From IMG/VR virus record IMGVR_UViG_3300025168_000538, positions 1 through 27,067 of that record: a DNA stretch of 27,067 nt; one strand, 5' to 3'. Numbering within the stretch: position 1 is the stretch's first letter; each line of letters opens with the position of its first letter. The position numbers and the translations under genes were made by a program. Source of the DNA: a virus. The notes beneath the pieces are model-generated. The model had not been told where the DNA came from. It was given only the letters and a program-made list of their open reading frames with translations, and searched no databases. Below, piece by piece: positions 13,186-22,320 of the stretch.

Positions 13186-13539
13186 ATGGAAACAGAACAA
13201 AAGAGGACACAGGAGGGTAAAAAAAAGCTACTAGCTGCACTAGAGGTATCATTAGGTATAGTTACAGAAGCTTGTGAGAAAGCAGACATAACAAGAAGCA
13301 GACATTATGCTTGGATGCAAAGTGATGAAGAATACAAGAAAGCAGTAGATGACATAGATAGTAAATTTATTGACTTTGCTGAAACAAGTTTAAAGAAACA
13401 AATTAAAGAAGGTAATACAACAGCCACTACATTCTTTTTAAGGACTAGAGGACGTAAGAGAGGTTACAATGAGAAACAAGAAATAGATTTAACTTCAGGA
13501 GATGAAAGAATTAAAATAAATATAAATCTTGGAGATTAG
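13186..13539 (+). CDS. Terminase small subunit-like protein
   Basis: The 117-residue protein has a charged N-terminus and a helix-turn-helix of the phBC6A51/terminase small subunit type (LLAALEVSLGIVTEACEKAD, ITRSRHYAWMQSDEEYKKAV). A helical oligomerisation region follows (DDIDSKFIDFAETSLKKQIK) and then ATTFFLRTRGRKRGYNEKQE, which is typical of the family. It should recognise phage DNA and start packaging with the large subunit, whose frame overlaps its end by 11 bases. The gene begins directly after the TCTATTATATA motif and is the first late gene. Confidence 0.8.
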   Translation: METEQKRTQEGKKKLLAALEVSLGIVTEACEKADITRSRHYAWMQSDEEYKKAVDDIDSKFIDFAETSLKKQIKEGNTTATTFFLRTRGRKRGYNEKQEIDLTSGDERIKININLGD

Positions 13540-14839
13540 CCCTGAATTTACACCAAAGCAAAAGGAATGTTTAAAGTACCTATTTGATCATAAGACTAAA
13601 GAGGTGTTATTTGGTGGTGCAGCAGGTGGCGGGAAGTCTTGGGTAGGTGTAAGTTATTTAATATTAATGTGCCTTCAATACCCTAAAACTAGATACTTAA
13701 TGGGAAGGTCTAAGCTAGATGCTTTAAAAAAGACTACACTAAATACATTCTTTGAAGTCTGTACTGCTTGGAATCTTAAAGCAATTAAAGACTACACGTT
13801 TAATGGTTCTAGTAATGTAATAACCTTTTACAATGGTTCAGAGATAATACTAAAAGACTTGTTCTTATACCCATCAGACAGAAACTTTGATAGCTTAGGT
13901 TCTTTAGAAATAACAGGAGCTTTTATAGATGAAGCTAATCAAATAACAGAGAAGGCTAAGAACGTAGTGGCTTCAAGACTTAGGTATAAGTTAGACGAAA
14001 ATAACTTAATTCCTAAACTACTGATGACTTGTAATCCTGCTAAGAATTGGGTTTACTCAGAGTATTACAGACCAGCACAAGATAATACAATAAAGCACTA
14101 CAGGAAGTTTATTCAATCTTTAGTAATAGATAATACTTACATCTCTAAGCATTATGAAACTCAACTATCACAATTAGACGAACTAAGTAAGCAAAGACTT
14201 TTATTTGGTAATTGGGAGTATGATGCAACAGCAGATAGTCTTATTGACTACAATTCTATAGTGGGAATGTTTAGTCAGAAAGGAATAGAGGGAGATAAAT
14301 ACATAACTTGTGATGTAGCACGATTTGGAAGCGATAAGACAGTCATAATGCTTTGGCAAGGGTTACACATTAGATATATAAGAACTATCCTTAAATCGGC
14401 TGTAAATGAGGTTGTGGATGAAATTAAGAAACTACAACAAGAGAATGGAGTAAATCTTAGGAATATTATAGTTGATGAAGACGGAGTAGGTGGTGGTGTA
14501 AAAGATTACTTACGTTGTCAAGGATTTACTAATAATGCTAGAGCTTTAAAAGGTGAGAACTATCAAAACCTTAAAACTCAATGTTACTACAAATTAGCTG
14601 ACCAAATAAACAAAGGTCAAATCGGTGTAAGTTGTTCAGATGTAAATGTTAAAAATTACATAACAGAGGAGTTAGAACAAGTAAGAACTAAGGATGCAGA
14701 TAAAGATAATAAACTTCAGATAATACAAAAAGATACTGTTAAAGCTATTCTAGGGCGTTCTCCTGATTATGCTGACGCTTTAGCTATGAGAATGTATTAC
14801 GAGATAGATAGTAACTTTGGAAGGTATTTCGTTCAGTAA
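13529..14839 (+). CDS. terL: Terminase large subunit
   Basis: The 436-residue motor has an N-terminal ATPase with Walker A GGAAGGGKS at residues 29-37 and Walker B GAFIDEA at about 130-136, followed by the coupling motif LLMTCNPAKNW. The C-terminal RNase H-like nuclease has acidic residues in YITCDVARFGSDKT (about 258), IIVDEDGVGGG (about 313) and SPDYADALAM (about 411). It packages DNA through the portal and cuts it. The start is a TTG that overlaps the small subunit gene by 11 bases; the next ATG lies after Walker A, so the TTG is needed. Length is typical for this class. Confidence 0.93.
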   Translation: MEISPEFTPKQKECLKYLFDHKTKEVLFGGAAGGGKSWVGVSYLILMCLQYPKTRYLMGRSKLDALKKTTLNTFFEVCTAWNLKAIKDYTFNGSSNVITFYNGSEIILKDLFLYPSDRNFDSLGSLEITGAFIDEANQITEKAKNVVASRLRYKLDENNLIPKLLMTCNPAKNWVYSEYYRPAQDNTIKHYRKFIQSLVIDNTYISKHYETQLSQLDELSKQRLLFGNWEYDATADSLIDYNSIVGMFSQKGIEGDKYITCDVARFGSDKTVIMLWQGLHIRYIRTILKSAVNEVVDEIKKLQQENGVNLRNIIVDEDGVGGGVKDYLRCQGFTNNARALKGENYQNLKTQCYYKLADQINKGQIGVSCSDVNVKNYITEELEQVRTKDADKDNKLQIIQKDTVKAILGRSPDYADALAMRMYYEIDSNFGRYFVQ

Positions 14840-14854
14840 ACTAAAAACAACAAA

Positions 14855-14867
14855 TTTCTATTATATA
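14855..14867 (+). promoter_or_regulatory. Late promoter-like motif, copy 2
   Basis: TTTCTATTATATA lies in the 32-base gap after the large terminase gene, 4 bases before the ATG of the tail chaperone gene. It matches copy 1 across 13 bases. Confidence 0.6.
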
Positions 14868-14871
14868 GTGT

Positions 14872-15471
14872 ATGAAAGTTAAAATCAAAAAACAAAACAA
14901 AGTAGAAAAATTTAGTCTTATTAACAGTTGGTCAGATGTTACTTTGTCTACCTGGATTTCATTAGTTGACTTTGCAACAGGTACAAAGACAGAAGAAGCT
15001 ACTGAAACAATAGCAGCGCTATCAGATATTCCTAAACAGTTAGTAAAGGAACTAGCCTTATCTGATGTTGCAGTTATAATGAGTAAGATAGCAGAGCTAC
15101 AAGCAAAGCAAGATACGACTTTAAAAAGAATAATAGAAATCAATGAAGTTGAATATGGCTTTCATCCTGATTTAGATAAGATTACTTTAGGTGAGTATGC
15201 CGACATAGAGCAGTTTATCAAGAACGGAATAGAAACAAATCTTCCTGAGTTGATGGCTGTACTCTATAGACCTATAAAATATAAGAAAGAAAATATTTAT
15301 ATAATAGATGCTTATGATGGTGAAATAACAATGCGAACGGAGGAAATGAAGAAGATGTCAGCTGAACAAGTGCAAAGTGCATTGGTTTTTTTTTATCATT
15401 TAGGGAAGGTATTGTCAGTGATTTTGCCATCATATTTGATGGATCGGCTGAAGGAAACGAAGACGCAATAG
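14872..15471 (+). CDS. Tail assembly chaperone, short form (gpG-like)
   Basis: The 199-residue short product is soluble and helical, including WSDVTLSTWISLVDFATGTK near the start and ITLGEYADIEQFIKNGIETN in the middle, then LPELMAVLYRPI. This composition and place before the tail genes fit gpG-type chaperones, which coat the tape measure during tail assembly. At codons 172-174 the frame runs over T9 (15386-15394); ribosomes that slip back one base enter an 83-codon extension to give a longer gpGT-like form. Zero-frame translation after the slip site continues only 25 more codons. The frameshift evidence strongly supports the functional call. Confidence 0.8.
   Translation: MKVKIKKQNKVEKFSLINSWSDVTLSTWISLVDFATGTKTEEATETIAALSDIPKQLVKELALSDVAVIMSKIAELQAKQDTTLKRIIEINEVEYGFHPDLDKITLGEYADIEQFIKNGIETNLPELMAVLYRPIKYKKENIYIIDAYDGEITMRTEEMKKMSAEQVQSALVFFYHLGKVLSVILPSYLMDRLKETKTQ
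15386..15394 (+). other. T9 slippery site for programmed -1 frameshift
   Basis: Nine T residues are read in the zero frame as GTT TTT TTT TAT, which contains the ideal slippery heptamer T TTT TTT. A -1 slip moves the ribosome into the open frame that starts TTA TCA TTT AGG. No clear pseudoknot was found by eye downstream. Confidence 0.8.
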
Positions 15472-15644
15472 CAGGTGAAGACTTTGCAAGTAAATGGGGC
15501 TGGTTTGGAGTAATGCACAGATTGTGCGGAGAAGACATTAGTAAATTAGAAAGTATTACAAAGCTAAGTCTGTTAGAGTGTTTGACTTGGTTAAGTTATG
15601 AAACAGACTTAAACTCACAAAATAAAGTGAAAAGAAATGGTTAA
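15393..15644 (+). CDS. Tail assembly chaperone, -1 frame extension (T part of gpGT-like fusion)
   Basis: After the T9 site the -1 frame is open for 83 codons to TAA at 15642-15644, and it has no start codon of its own near its beginning. It reads LSFREGIVSDFAIIFDGSAE, then FASKWGWFGVMHRLCGEDIS, KLESITKLSLLECLTWLSYE. The KWGW and hydrophobic helix pattern is that of T-type extensions, which bridge the tape measure and tail tube. The fusion product would have about 257 residues (174 from the zero frame). Its end overlaps the next gene by 8 bases, explaining the otherwise gene-free gap at 15472-15636. Confidence 0.8.
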   Translation, partial: LSFREGIVSDFAIIFDGSAEGNEDAIAGEDFASKWGWFGVMHRLCGEDISKLESITKLSLLECLTWLSYETDLNSQNKVKRNG

Positions 15645-16185
15645 AAATAAAACATACAATAACGTAGTAAACACCTTACTTAGATTAGGTGAGAACCACA
15701 AACAAATACAATCAACATCTGTAGGAGATGTATTTGACATAAACCTTGAAAAGATGCAGAAGTTTCCTCTGTTACATATTAACCCTACAAGTGTAACAAC
15801 AGGAGATAGTCAATTGACATACAACTTTCAAATCTTTGTAATGGATATGGTTACAGAAAAAGAGAATTGGACTAAGAATAATGCAAATGCTAACTTTACA
15901 AAGCTATACAAGACTTTAAGTAATGAACAAGATGTATTCAATGAAACATTACAAATATGTACAGACTTTATAGGAATGCTTAGACACAGTGAAAGACAAT
16001 CTTTAGAAGGTGTTAATGATATTAATTTCCCTATATACTTTACTCAAGATCAATTTACATTAGAGCCTTTTTCAGAAAGGTTTGATAATCTTTGTTGTGG
16101 GTTTGTATTTAATATTGGAATATTAGTACAGAATGACTTTCAAACTTGTAATATACCTGTAACACAAAAAGGTGCGGGATATTAA
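15637..16185 (+). CDS. Putative tail completion/terminator protein, 182 aa
   Basis: This 182-residue protein begins VVNTLLRLGENHKQIQSTSV and continues with HINPTSVTTGDSQLTYNFQI and FVMDMVTEKENW. A strand-rich core and a C-terminal CGFVFNIGILVQNDFQTCNI follow. The alpha/beta layout (small helical start, then strands matching a ring-forming fold) is what I would expect of a tail terminator or completion protein, and the position after the tail chaperone fits. No motif is decisive. The ATG overlaps the end of the frameshift extension by 8 bases. Confidence 0.5.
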   Translation: MVKNKTYNNVVNTLLRLGENHKQIQSTSVGDVFDINLEKMQKFPLLHINPTSVTTGDSQLTYNFQIFVMDMVTEKENWTKNNANANFTKLYKTLSNEQDVFNETLQICTDFIGMLRHSERQSLEGVNDINFPIYFTQDQFTLEPFSERFDNLCCGFVFNIGILVQNDFQTCNIPVTQKGAGY

Positions 16186-16256
16186 TGGAATGGAAGTTAA
16201 GATGGTTAACAATAGAAATAGGATGGAAAAAATTTAAAATAACAATTAATTTATAA
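16185..16256 (+). CDS. Tiny basic peptide, 23 aa
   Basis: A 23-codon frame starts in a TAATG overlap and fills the gap before the next gene. The product MEWKLRWLTIEIGWKKFKIT is amphipathic, basic and Trp-rich. The coupling suggests it may be translated; equally, the 75 bases may be only an A-rich leader for the gene at 16260. Confidence 0.25.
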   Translation: MEWKLRWLTIEIGWKKFKITINL

Positions 16257-16259
16257 AAT

Positions 16260-16709
16260 ATGGCAGACTTAGTAACAACAATCAGCGAAACAGTAACTTT
16301 AAATGGAAGCCTTCGAGGTTCTGTAAATTCATTAACAACAACAGGTATCAATGACGTACTAGAAAGAATTGTAACTTGTACAGCAAGTGTAGTAACTACT
16401 ATAGGAGTATTTGATACATTACCTTCTACTTCTCCAGGTGCAATAAATGTATCTGCAACTAAATATGTTAGAGTAACTAACTTAGAAACAGCTGTAACAA
16501 TTGAACTTGCAGTAGTTACTACAGCTACTAACTATCAAGTAACAATAAGACCTGGAGGTTCTCACGTTTTATTTTCAGGAGATGTAGTTGCATTAGGAGA
16601 AGCAGATACAAGTCCTAGTTTTGGAACTATGGAAAACCTTGCTTCATTACAAGTACAACCAACAACAGCAGTTACGGCTAGAGTTGAATTGTTTATTGGC
16701 TTAGAATAG
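16260..16709 (+). CDS. Putative virion structural protein, 149 aa
   Basis: The product is a Thr/Val-rich, beta-strand protein of 149 residues (VTLNGSLRGSVNSLTTTGIN, ITATKYVRVTNLETAVTIEL-like strands, then VTARVELFIGLE). It has no Cys cluster, membrane span or enzyme motif. Composition and position between tail genes suggest a tail tube, decoration or capsid-stabilising protein. A long A-rich leader (AATTTATAAAATATGG context) suggests strong translation, as for an abundant virion protein. The precise role is not identifiable. Confidence 0.55.
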   Translation: MADLVTTISETVTLNGSLRGSVNSLTTTGINDVLERIVTCTASVVTTIGVFDTLPSTSPGAINVSATKYVRVTNLETAVTIELAVVTTATNYQVTIRPGGSHVLFSGDVVALGEADTSPSFGTMENLASLQVQPTTAVTARVELFIGLE

Positions 16710-17257
16710 TGAATACTGACAATATAGAAAGGTACTTAGAAAGCTTTGGTAAGCAAGTTGTCAATCGCTCTAAAGGTAACTTACAAAGAGCAGGTAAAGG
16801 TGGTAAACTTGAGAACTCAATTAAGTTTGAGATAGTTACAACACCTGATGGATTTACTGTTCAATTCTATATGTCAAACTATGGTCAGTTTGTAGATAAA
16901 GGAGTATCAGGAACTAAAGTTAAGAGAAGCTTTAAAGACTACAAAGGTAAAACTATTAAGAGTCCCTTTGCTTATAAAAACTCAAAAGGACATTCACAAC
17001 CACCTAGCAAGGCATTAGATAAATGGGTAGTAAAAAAAAGGATAGCTCCAAGAGATGCTAGTGGTAAATTTATGAAGCGTAAGTCTATCACATTCTTAAT
17101 TGCAAGAAGTATAGGTAAAAAAGGAATACAAGGTATAAGCTTCTTTCAAAAGCCTTTAGGGCTTGGCTTAAAACAATTTGGTAAAGACTTACTAGGAAGC
17201 GTAAAAGAAGATATTTTAAATACTTTAAATAAAGAAACAATAACACAAGTAAACTAA
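16709..17257 (+). CDS. HK97 gp10-like tail completion/neck protein
   Basis: The 182-residue basic protein starts with GTG in a TAGTG overlap. It contains KQVVNRSKGNLQRAGKGGKL, ENSIKFEIVTTPDGFTVQFY and MSNYGQFVDKGVSGTK. A small domain with residues of the form YxxFVdkGv is the hallmark of HK97 gp10-type neck or minor tail proteins, which link head and tail. The remainder is Lys-rich with SITFLIARSIGKKGIQGISF and FFQKPLGLGL, also usual in this family. It overlaps the next start (TAATG). Confidence 0.65.
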   Translation: MNTDNIERYLESFGKQVVNRSKGNLQRAGKGGKLENSIKFEIVTTPDGFTVQFYMSNYGQFVDKGVSGTKVKRSFKDYKGKTIKSPFAYKNSKGHSQPPSKALDKWVVKKRIAPRDASGKFMKRKSITFLIARSIGKKGIQGISFFQKPLGLGLKQFGKDLLGSVKEDILNTLNKETITQVN

Positions 17258-18702
17258 TGGCAACACTAATAGAGCAGCACCCTTTATACGATACACTTCC
17301 TGTAGGTCAAGATGTAATTTTTACAGTATCTAATACTTTAATAGTTTCTACATTCACTAATGTAAAGTTTATAGCTGAAGTACATATAAGTTCAGGGAAT
17401 CCTCCGAATCCAAATACTTCAACATCTAAAGTAGGAACTTTTAAGACTAATCCAAACAACGCTGGAGTTGGAATGTTTGACTTTAGACCTATTATTGAAA
17501 ACTTTGTAAAGGCAGACAATTTAGCAAAGGAAGGTAGTGAATATAAATTAGCAACAAACACAGTAGACACAAATGTTCCTATTCACTTAATAGATAAGTA
17601 TTCTGGAAACTTAAATGCAATGCGATATTTGTTTATTAGATTTAAAATTCAATATACAGATAATGACGTTAGTAGCGCTACATTTGGTGATGTAATAATT
17701 ACAGATACTAAGGATTCTGATTTATACAATATATTTAATGGTTACTTAAAATACACAGATATACTAGATTTAGCAAATACTCCATTTAGTCAAAATACTG
17801 GTAATAATTTTGGCTATCCTATTCCTCAAAAATTTACATTAGACTTTGATGCAGGAGAATTTCTTTCTAACGCCCCATTAACTCAGTTTGCAAATATTAA
17901 CGACTATGGAACACTTAGCTTTTTAACTATCTCAAGCAAACCTCAAAAGATTAAATTTACTTATTATAAATCTACTGGAGTTCCTGTAGGTCAAGAACTT
18001 GTAAATTTTACATCTGCCAATGGAGGTATTACAAATTTAAGTGCTAAAGTAAGTGAAAGATTATTTTATTTTGGTTGTTTTCCTGCTAATTTAAGAAATT
18101 ATAGTACATTATTTAATTCTTTAGTTACATTAGGGACTATAGAAGGTGGTTATTATACTATAGAGCCTTTAGCATCAGGTACTCAGAATTTTGGAAGTAT
18201 ATATACTATTAATTTAAACTGCACAACACTTAAAGGTTACGAGCCTATCAGACTATGCTGGTTAAATCAATGGGGAACTTGGGACTACTACACTTTCACT
18301 ATGAAGTCAAGTAAAATGATTTCAACAAAAGGAAGCACATACGAGCAGCTAGAAGGATCTTGGAATGATTCAACTTATAAAATAAACGGATTTAGAGGTG
18401 GTAAAAAATCATTTAGAGTAAACGCTACAGAAAAGATAACTATGAATACAGACTTTGTTAGTGAAGCAGAATCAACTTGGTTTGAGGAGCTTATTAATAG
18501 TCCTGAAGTATATATATTACAAGGATTTCAAAGTGATTTAAACCAAGGTCAAGGATTAAAAATACCTGCAATGAATCAATATGTAACTCCTGTTAGACTT
18601 ACAACTTCTAGCTATACTAAAAAGACTGTAGCAAATGATAAACTAATGCAGTACACTTTTGAAGTAGAAAAAAGTAAAACACTTAGAACTCAATCAATAT
18701 AA
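17257..18702 (+). CDS. Putative tail structural protein, 481 aa
   Basis: The protein is rich in beta strands and aromatic residues. The start (IEQHPLYDTLPVGQDVIFTV) and a C-terminal region with CWLNQWGTWDYYTFTMKSSK, RGGKKSFRVNATEKITMNTD, FVSEAESTWFEELINSPEVY match a type of protein found next to large baseplate-like proteins in Bacteroidota phages. It has no enzyme motif or membrane span. I infer a distal tail or baseplate hub component. Coupled by TAATG to both neighbours. Confidence 0.55.
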   Translation: MATLIEQHPLYDTLPVGQDVIFTVSNTLIVSTFTNVKFIAEVHISSGNPPNPNTSTSKVGTFKTNPNNAGVGMFDFRPIIENFVKADNLAKEGSEYKLATNTVDTNVPIHLIDKYSGNLNAMRYLFIRFKIQYTDNDVSSATFGDVIITDTKDSDLYNIFNGYLKYTDILDLANTPFSQNTGNNFGYPIPQKFTLDFDAGEFLSNAPLTQFANINDYGTLSFLTISSKPQKIKFTYYKSTGVPVGQELVNFTSANGGITNLSAKVSERLFYFGCFPANLRNYSTLFNSLVTLGTIEGGYYTIEPLASGTQNFGSIYTINLNCTTLKGYEPIRLCWLNQWGTWDYYTFTMKSSKMISTKGSTYEQLEGSWNDSTYKINGFRGGKKSFRVNATEKITMNTDFVSEAESTWFEELINSPEVYILQGFQSDLNQGQGLKIPAMNQYVTPVRLTTSSYTKKTVANDKLMQYTFEVEKSKTLRTQSI

Positions 18703-21458
18703 TGAGCGCACAACTTATAGTATACCCGCAAAATTACGAAGGCTTAACTAATTCTACTAATATTGCTAATGCTCTTTTAGTTGATGGAATTAATTTTAGT
18801 ACAGTAAATGCTTCAACAAGTTTTTTTGTAGGACAGCCTAATGGTTCGCAAGAAGCAATAAATTTTTACAATCCTACGCTACCTGTTAATACTTGGAAAA
18901 GATACAAGGTGGGAAGTTCAGGAATTTCTGCATCAGGCGGTTCTTTAAGTATTGCTATATTAGGATCTACTAATCAACAGGGAATTTTACAGAAGCTTTC
19001 AAACCTTACAGTCGGAGCTGTTTATAATGTTGAAATAGATTGCACTTTATTAATTAATGGAATTTTTTTTAATTTATCTATTTTTTCTGGAACTGTTTTA
19101 CAAAGTATTCAACCATTTCCAATAACAGGAAGTGGTACTACTATTTCTTTTCAATTTACTGCTAACTCTACTGAAGACACTATAGTTATAGGCGGGAAAT
19201 TTGGAACAGGAAACCTTATTACTTCAAATATAAGCATTTCTACAGCACCAACACAACCTTCAGGAATAATTCAAATTTTAGGAGATGGACAAGTGATTTT
19301 AGATTTATATGAAGATGAAGATTTACCATTAACTTTAAGCGTAGATAATTTTAAAAATGTAGCTGAACAAATACAATCTTATTCAAAGGCTTTTAATCTT
19401 CCTGCTACAAAAAGAAACAATAAAATTTTTGATCATATATTTGAAATAACAAGAGAATTAGAAGTTGGTAGTCTTTTATTTAATCCTTATAAAGAAACAA
19501 AGTGCGTATTAAAACAAGATGGTTTTATTTTATTTGAAGGATATCTAAGAATGTTAAATATTACTGATAAGGAAGGGGAGATAAGCTATGATGTAAATCT
19601 TTATTCTGAAGTAATAGCTTTAGCTGACATCTTACAAGAAAGAACGTTTAGAGATTTAGATTTTACAGAATTAGAACACGATTACAATAAGAGTAATATC
19701 AAAAGAAGTTGGAACGAAAGTCCAGACTCAAGTCTTGTATATACAAATCCTAGTACATCAGGATTTAGAGATGCTTATACTACTTTAAGATACCCTTTTG
19801 TAAATTGGAATGGAAATTTATTATTAGCTAATAATACTGGAGCTTCAGGCCCTACTGACGGAAACCCACAACTTACATCTTTACAACAAGCTTTTAGACC
19901 TTTTATAAATATAAAATACATAATAGATAGAATATTTGAAGCAACAGACTTTACTTATGAATCAGCTTTTTTTAATGAAGATAGCTTTAAGAAGCTGTAT
20001 ATGGACTTTAATTGGGGTGCTGATAACAATCCATTTAGTATATTAGAAAATGGATTAGCTTTTGTAGATACTGTTCAAACAGCAACTACTAGTTTTGTTA
20101 CGATACAAACAAACGATAATGGATTTAACACTAATTTAGGTTATAGTGGAGGTGTTTATACTGCTTTAGTTGACAATCAGAATTATATAATTGATTATAG
20201 TTATGGATATAATGTATCAACTGGCGCAGCTTGGTCAGGAACTTTTAGATGGATTTTGACTAGAGCCTCAGGATTTGTTGAACCTCCTATAAACATAACG
20301 AATGTAAATGGAGTCGGAATTATAGGAACAGGATTTAGTAATTTTAATGTTATATTTGATACTTTGAATGTAAATTTAAATGTCGGAGATACTTTAAAGC
20401 CTGAATTTAAATCTAGTACAGCTGCTACAAATGATTTTCGAATATTGATTTTTGGTAATACAACTAACAATCTATTTGGTACAGTTGGTCTTACTATTGT
20501 ATCAACTAGCGCAACAGCAGCCACAAATAATTCTTTTTTACAAACTTTAAGAGGTGAATTAGGGCAATGGGAGTTTTTAAAAGGATTGATCACAATGTTT
20601 AACTTAGTAAGTTTACCTGATGAAGATAATCCTAATAATATAAAAATAGAACCTTATCAAGACGTATTTATTCCAACACCAACAGCTGGTGAAACTCTTG
20701 CTAATAGAGGAATTGAACACAATTGGACTGAAAAAATCGATGTTTCACAAATGAAGCTAACACCTTTGACTGACTTAAATAGAAGTACAATGTTAAAGTT
20801 TGTAGAAGATGATGATGACTTTGCTTTTAATAAATATAAAAATCAAGTAGATGGACATTTGTATGGAAGTCAGTTATTTACTGTTTCTAATGAATTTAAT
20901 ATATTAGATGGAGAAGATGAAATAGTTGCTGAACCTTTTGCAGCTACAGTAGTTAAGGCTTTGCATAATAATTTTCCTCAATTTATTACCCCTGCAATTT
21001 ATGCTATGAATGACGATGGTACGTCTGAAGGCTTTGAGAATAGTCCTCGCATAATGTTTAACAATGGAGTTAAGCCAACAGGAGCAAGTTATTATATACC
21101 TGAACAAAATGGTTTATTAAGTGAAAATCAAACAAATTTTCTTCAGTTTAGTCATTTATCTTCAATACCTTCTAATTCTTCATCTTTAGATTTTCATTTT
21201 GGTATATGTCAATTATTACAAGGAGTTGGATTACCTACTACTAATAATTTATTTGATTTATATTGGCTACCTTATTTAAATGAGCTTTACAATCCTAATA
21301 CTAGAACTATGACTATTAAAGTAAATCTTAGTCCTGCTGACATTAATACATTCAAGTTTAATGACACAGTCTTTATAAAGAACAGAGTCTTTAGAGTAAA
21401 CAAGATAGACTACAAGCCGAACGACTTGGCAACAGTAGAATTTATACTTATACCATAA
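18702..21458 (+). CDS. Large tail/baseplate protein with inserted beta-sandwich domains, 918 aa
   Basis: This is the largest gene in the window. Residues 1-185 include a lectin- or carbohydrate-binding-like beta-sandwich (NTWKRYKVGSSGISASGGSL, LSNLTVGAVYNVEIDCTLLI). Residues 190-310 look like a structural core (QILGDGQVILDLYEDEDLPL, TLSVDNFKNVAEQIQSYSKA). Around residues 450-610 comes a second beta-rich insertion. The C-terminal third returns to a core with MTIKVNLSPADINTFKFNDT, VFIKNRVFRVNKIDYKPND, the way many baseplate hub and tail-associated proteins end. The likely job is adsorption apparatus. Domain borders are rough estimates; no enzyme motif is visible. Confidence 0.6.
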   Translation: MSAQLIVYPQNYEGLTNSTNIANALLVDGINFSTVNASTSFFVGQPNGSQEAINFYNPTLPVNTWKRYKVGSSGISASGGSLSIAILGSTNQQGILQKLSNLTVGAVYNVEIDCTLLINGIFFNLSIFSGTVLQSIQPFPITGSGTTISFQFTANSTEDTIVIGGKFGTGNLITSNISISTAPTQPSGIIQILGDGQVILDLYEDEDLPLTLSVDNFKNVAEQIQSYSKAFNLPATKRNNKIFDHIFEITRELEVGSLLFNPYKETKCVLKQDGFILFEGYLRMLNITDKEGEISYDVNLYSEVIALADILQERTFRDLDFTELEHDYNKSNIKRSWNESPDSSLVYTNPSTSGFRDAYTTLRYPFVNWNGNLLLANNTGASGPTDGNPQLTSLQQAFRPFINIKYIIDRIFEATDFTYESAFFNEDSFKKLYMDFNWGADNNPFSILENGLAFVDTVQTATTSFVTIQTNDNGFNTNLGYSGGVYTALVDNQNYIIDYSYGYNVSTGAAWSGTFRWILTRASGFVEPPINITNVNGVGIIGTGFSNFNVIFDTLNVNLNVGDTLKPEFKSSTAATNDFRILIFGNTTNNLFGTVGLTIVSTSATAATNNSFLQTLRGELGQWEFLKGLITMFNLVSLPDEDNPNNIKIEPYQDVFIPTPTAGETLANRGIEHNWTEKIDVSQMKLTPLTDLNRSTMLKFVEDDDDFAFNKYKNQVDGHLYGSQLFTVSNEFNILDGEDEIVAEPFAATVVKALHNNFPQFITPAIYAMNDDGTSEGFENSPRIMFNNGVKPTGASYYIPEQNGLLSENQTNFLQFSHLSSIPSNSSSLDFHFGICQLLQGVGLPTTNNLFDLYWLPYLNELYNPNTRTMTIKVNLSPADINTFKFNDTVFIKNRVFRVNKIDYKPNDLATVEFILIP

Positions 21459-22312
21459 TGTCAAAAGTAAGAACAACCCCATTTTTAACAGGCTATACTG
21501 TAAAACCTTCTTCTATTTCAGGGCTTGGAGAAGTAACATTTACTGATGGAACTAATAATATAATACCAAATCAGTTACAATGCGAAGCTTATGGTTACAC
21601 ATATAATAAAGTAACAGGTACTTGCTCAACTTTTCGTTATAATACAAATCTAAATACAGCTTTTGCAAATGTAAACAATAAAACTTTTGGTTCTAATAAC
21701 TCAACAGAAACAGGAACTAATAATACTTTAGTAATGGGCGAAAGTAATACTGTTAGAGGTTTTTCGAGAAATAGTATCATTACAGGAAATCAAAATGCAA
21801 TAGACAATGGAGTAAACAATGCCAACGTTTCAGGTACTTTAGGAGAAGCTACAGCCGATAACTCAATAGTGTTGGGTGGTAACAATGGTTCTGATGCTTT
21901 AGGCGAAAGGCAGTCTATACATTTGCTTTATGGTTTACAGACAACTGATGGCGTTAATACAATTAGCTTCTTAAACAATACTACAGATAGTCTATTTGCT
22001 ATTCCTGATAATACTGTAATGTACTTTCACGCTGACGTCATAGCTGTTAGAGTTGGAGGAACAGCAGCAGGTAATGTTGGAGATTATGCAAGTTTTGTAG
22101 AAAGAGGTGTTATTATAAACGAATCAGGAACAGTAACTATTAATAGAGAAAGAGATTCAATAAAAAGTAACGGAACAGTTACAGGTTGGCAGCCTACAGG
22201 AATAGTAAGTGGTACAAGTTTTGCTATGAGGGTAAAAGGCGCAACAGATATGACAGTAGAATGGTGCAGCAATATTACATTTACACAAATTAAAACAGGA
22301 GTAACTTTATAA
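21458..22312 (+). CDS. Appendage-like virion protein with Hep/Hag-type repeats, 284 aa
   Basis: Residues 65-150 hold short repeats of the form G-x-N-N-x2-T/S-G (for example FGSNNSTETGTNNTLVMGES, NTVRGFSRNSIITGNQNAID), like the beta-roll of trimeric autotransporter heads. This is followed by a beta-rich end domain (FHADVIAVRVGGTAAGNVGD to WCSNITFTQIKTGVTL). Such roll-and-head layouts occur in phage tail appendages and fibres. The N-terminus (SKVRTTPFLTGYTVKPSSIS) is probably the tail attachment part. The ATG overlaps the stop of the 918-residue protein by one base (TAATG), so the two probably work together at the tail tip. Confidence 0.55.
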   Translation: MSKVRTTPFLTGYTVKPSSISGLGEVTFTDGTNNIIPNQLQCEAYGYTYNKVTGTCSTFRYNTNLNTAFANVNNKTFGSNNSTETGTNNTLVMGESNTVRGFSRNSIITGNQNAIDNGVNNANVSGTLGEATADNSIVLGGNNGSDALGERQSIHLLYGLQTTDGVNTISFLNNTTDSLFAIPDNTVMYFHADVIAVRVGGTAAGNVGDYASFVERGVIINESGTVTINRERDSIKSNGTVTGWQPTGIVSGTSFAMRVKGATDMTVEWCSNITFTQIKTGVTL

Positions 22313-22320
22313 ATAAAATT

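Noticed and set aside
12915-13289. Minus-strand open frame, 124 codons
   Set aside because: It spans the NinB-like gene, the late motif and the small terminase gene in antisense. The product has no recognisable domain, and all real genes nearby are on the + strand.
20201-20593. Minus-strand open frame, 130 codons, in the 918-residue tail gene
   Set aside because: The + strand frame is continuous and meaningful across this stretch, while the antisense product is low-complexity without any motif.
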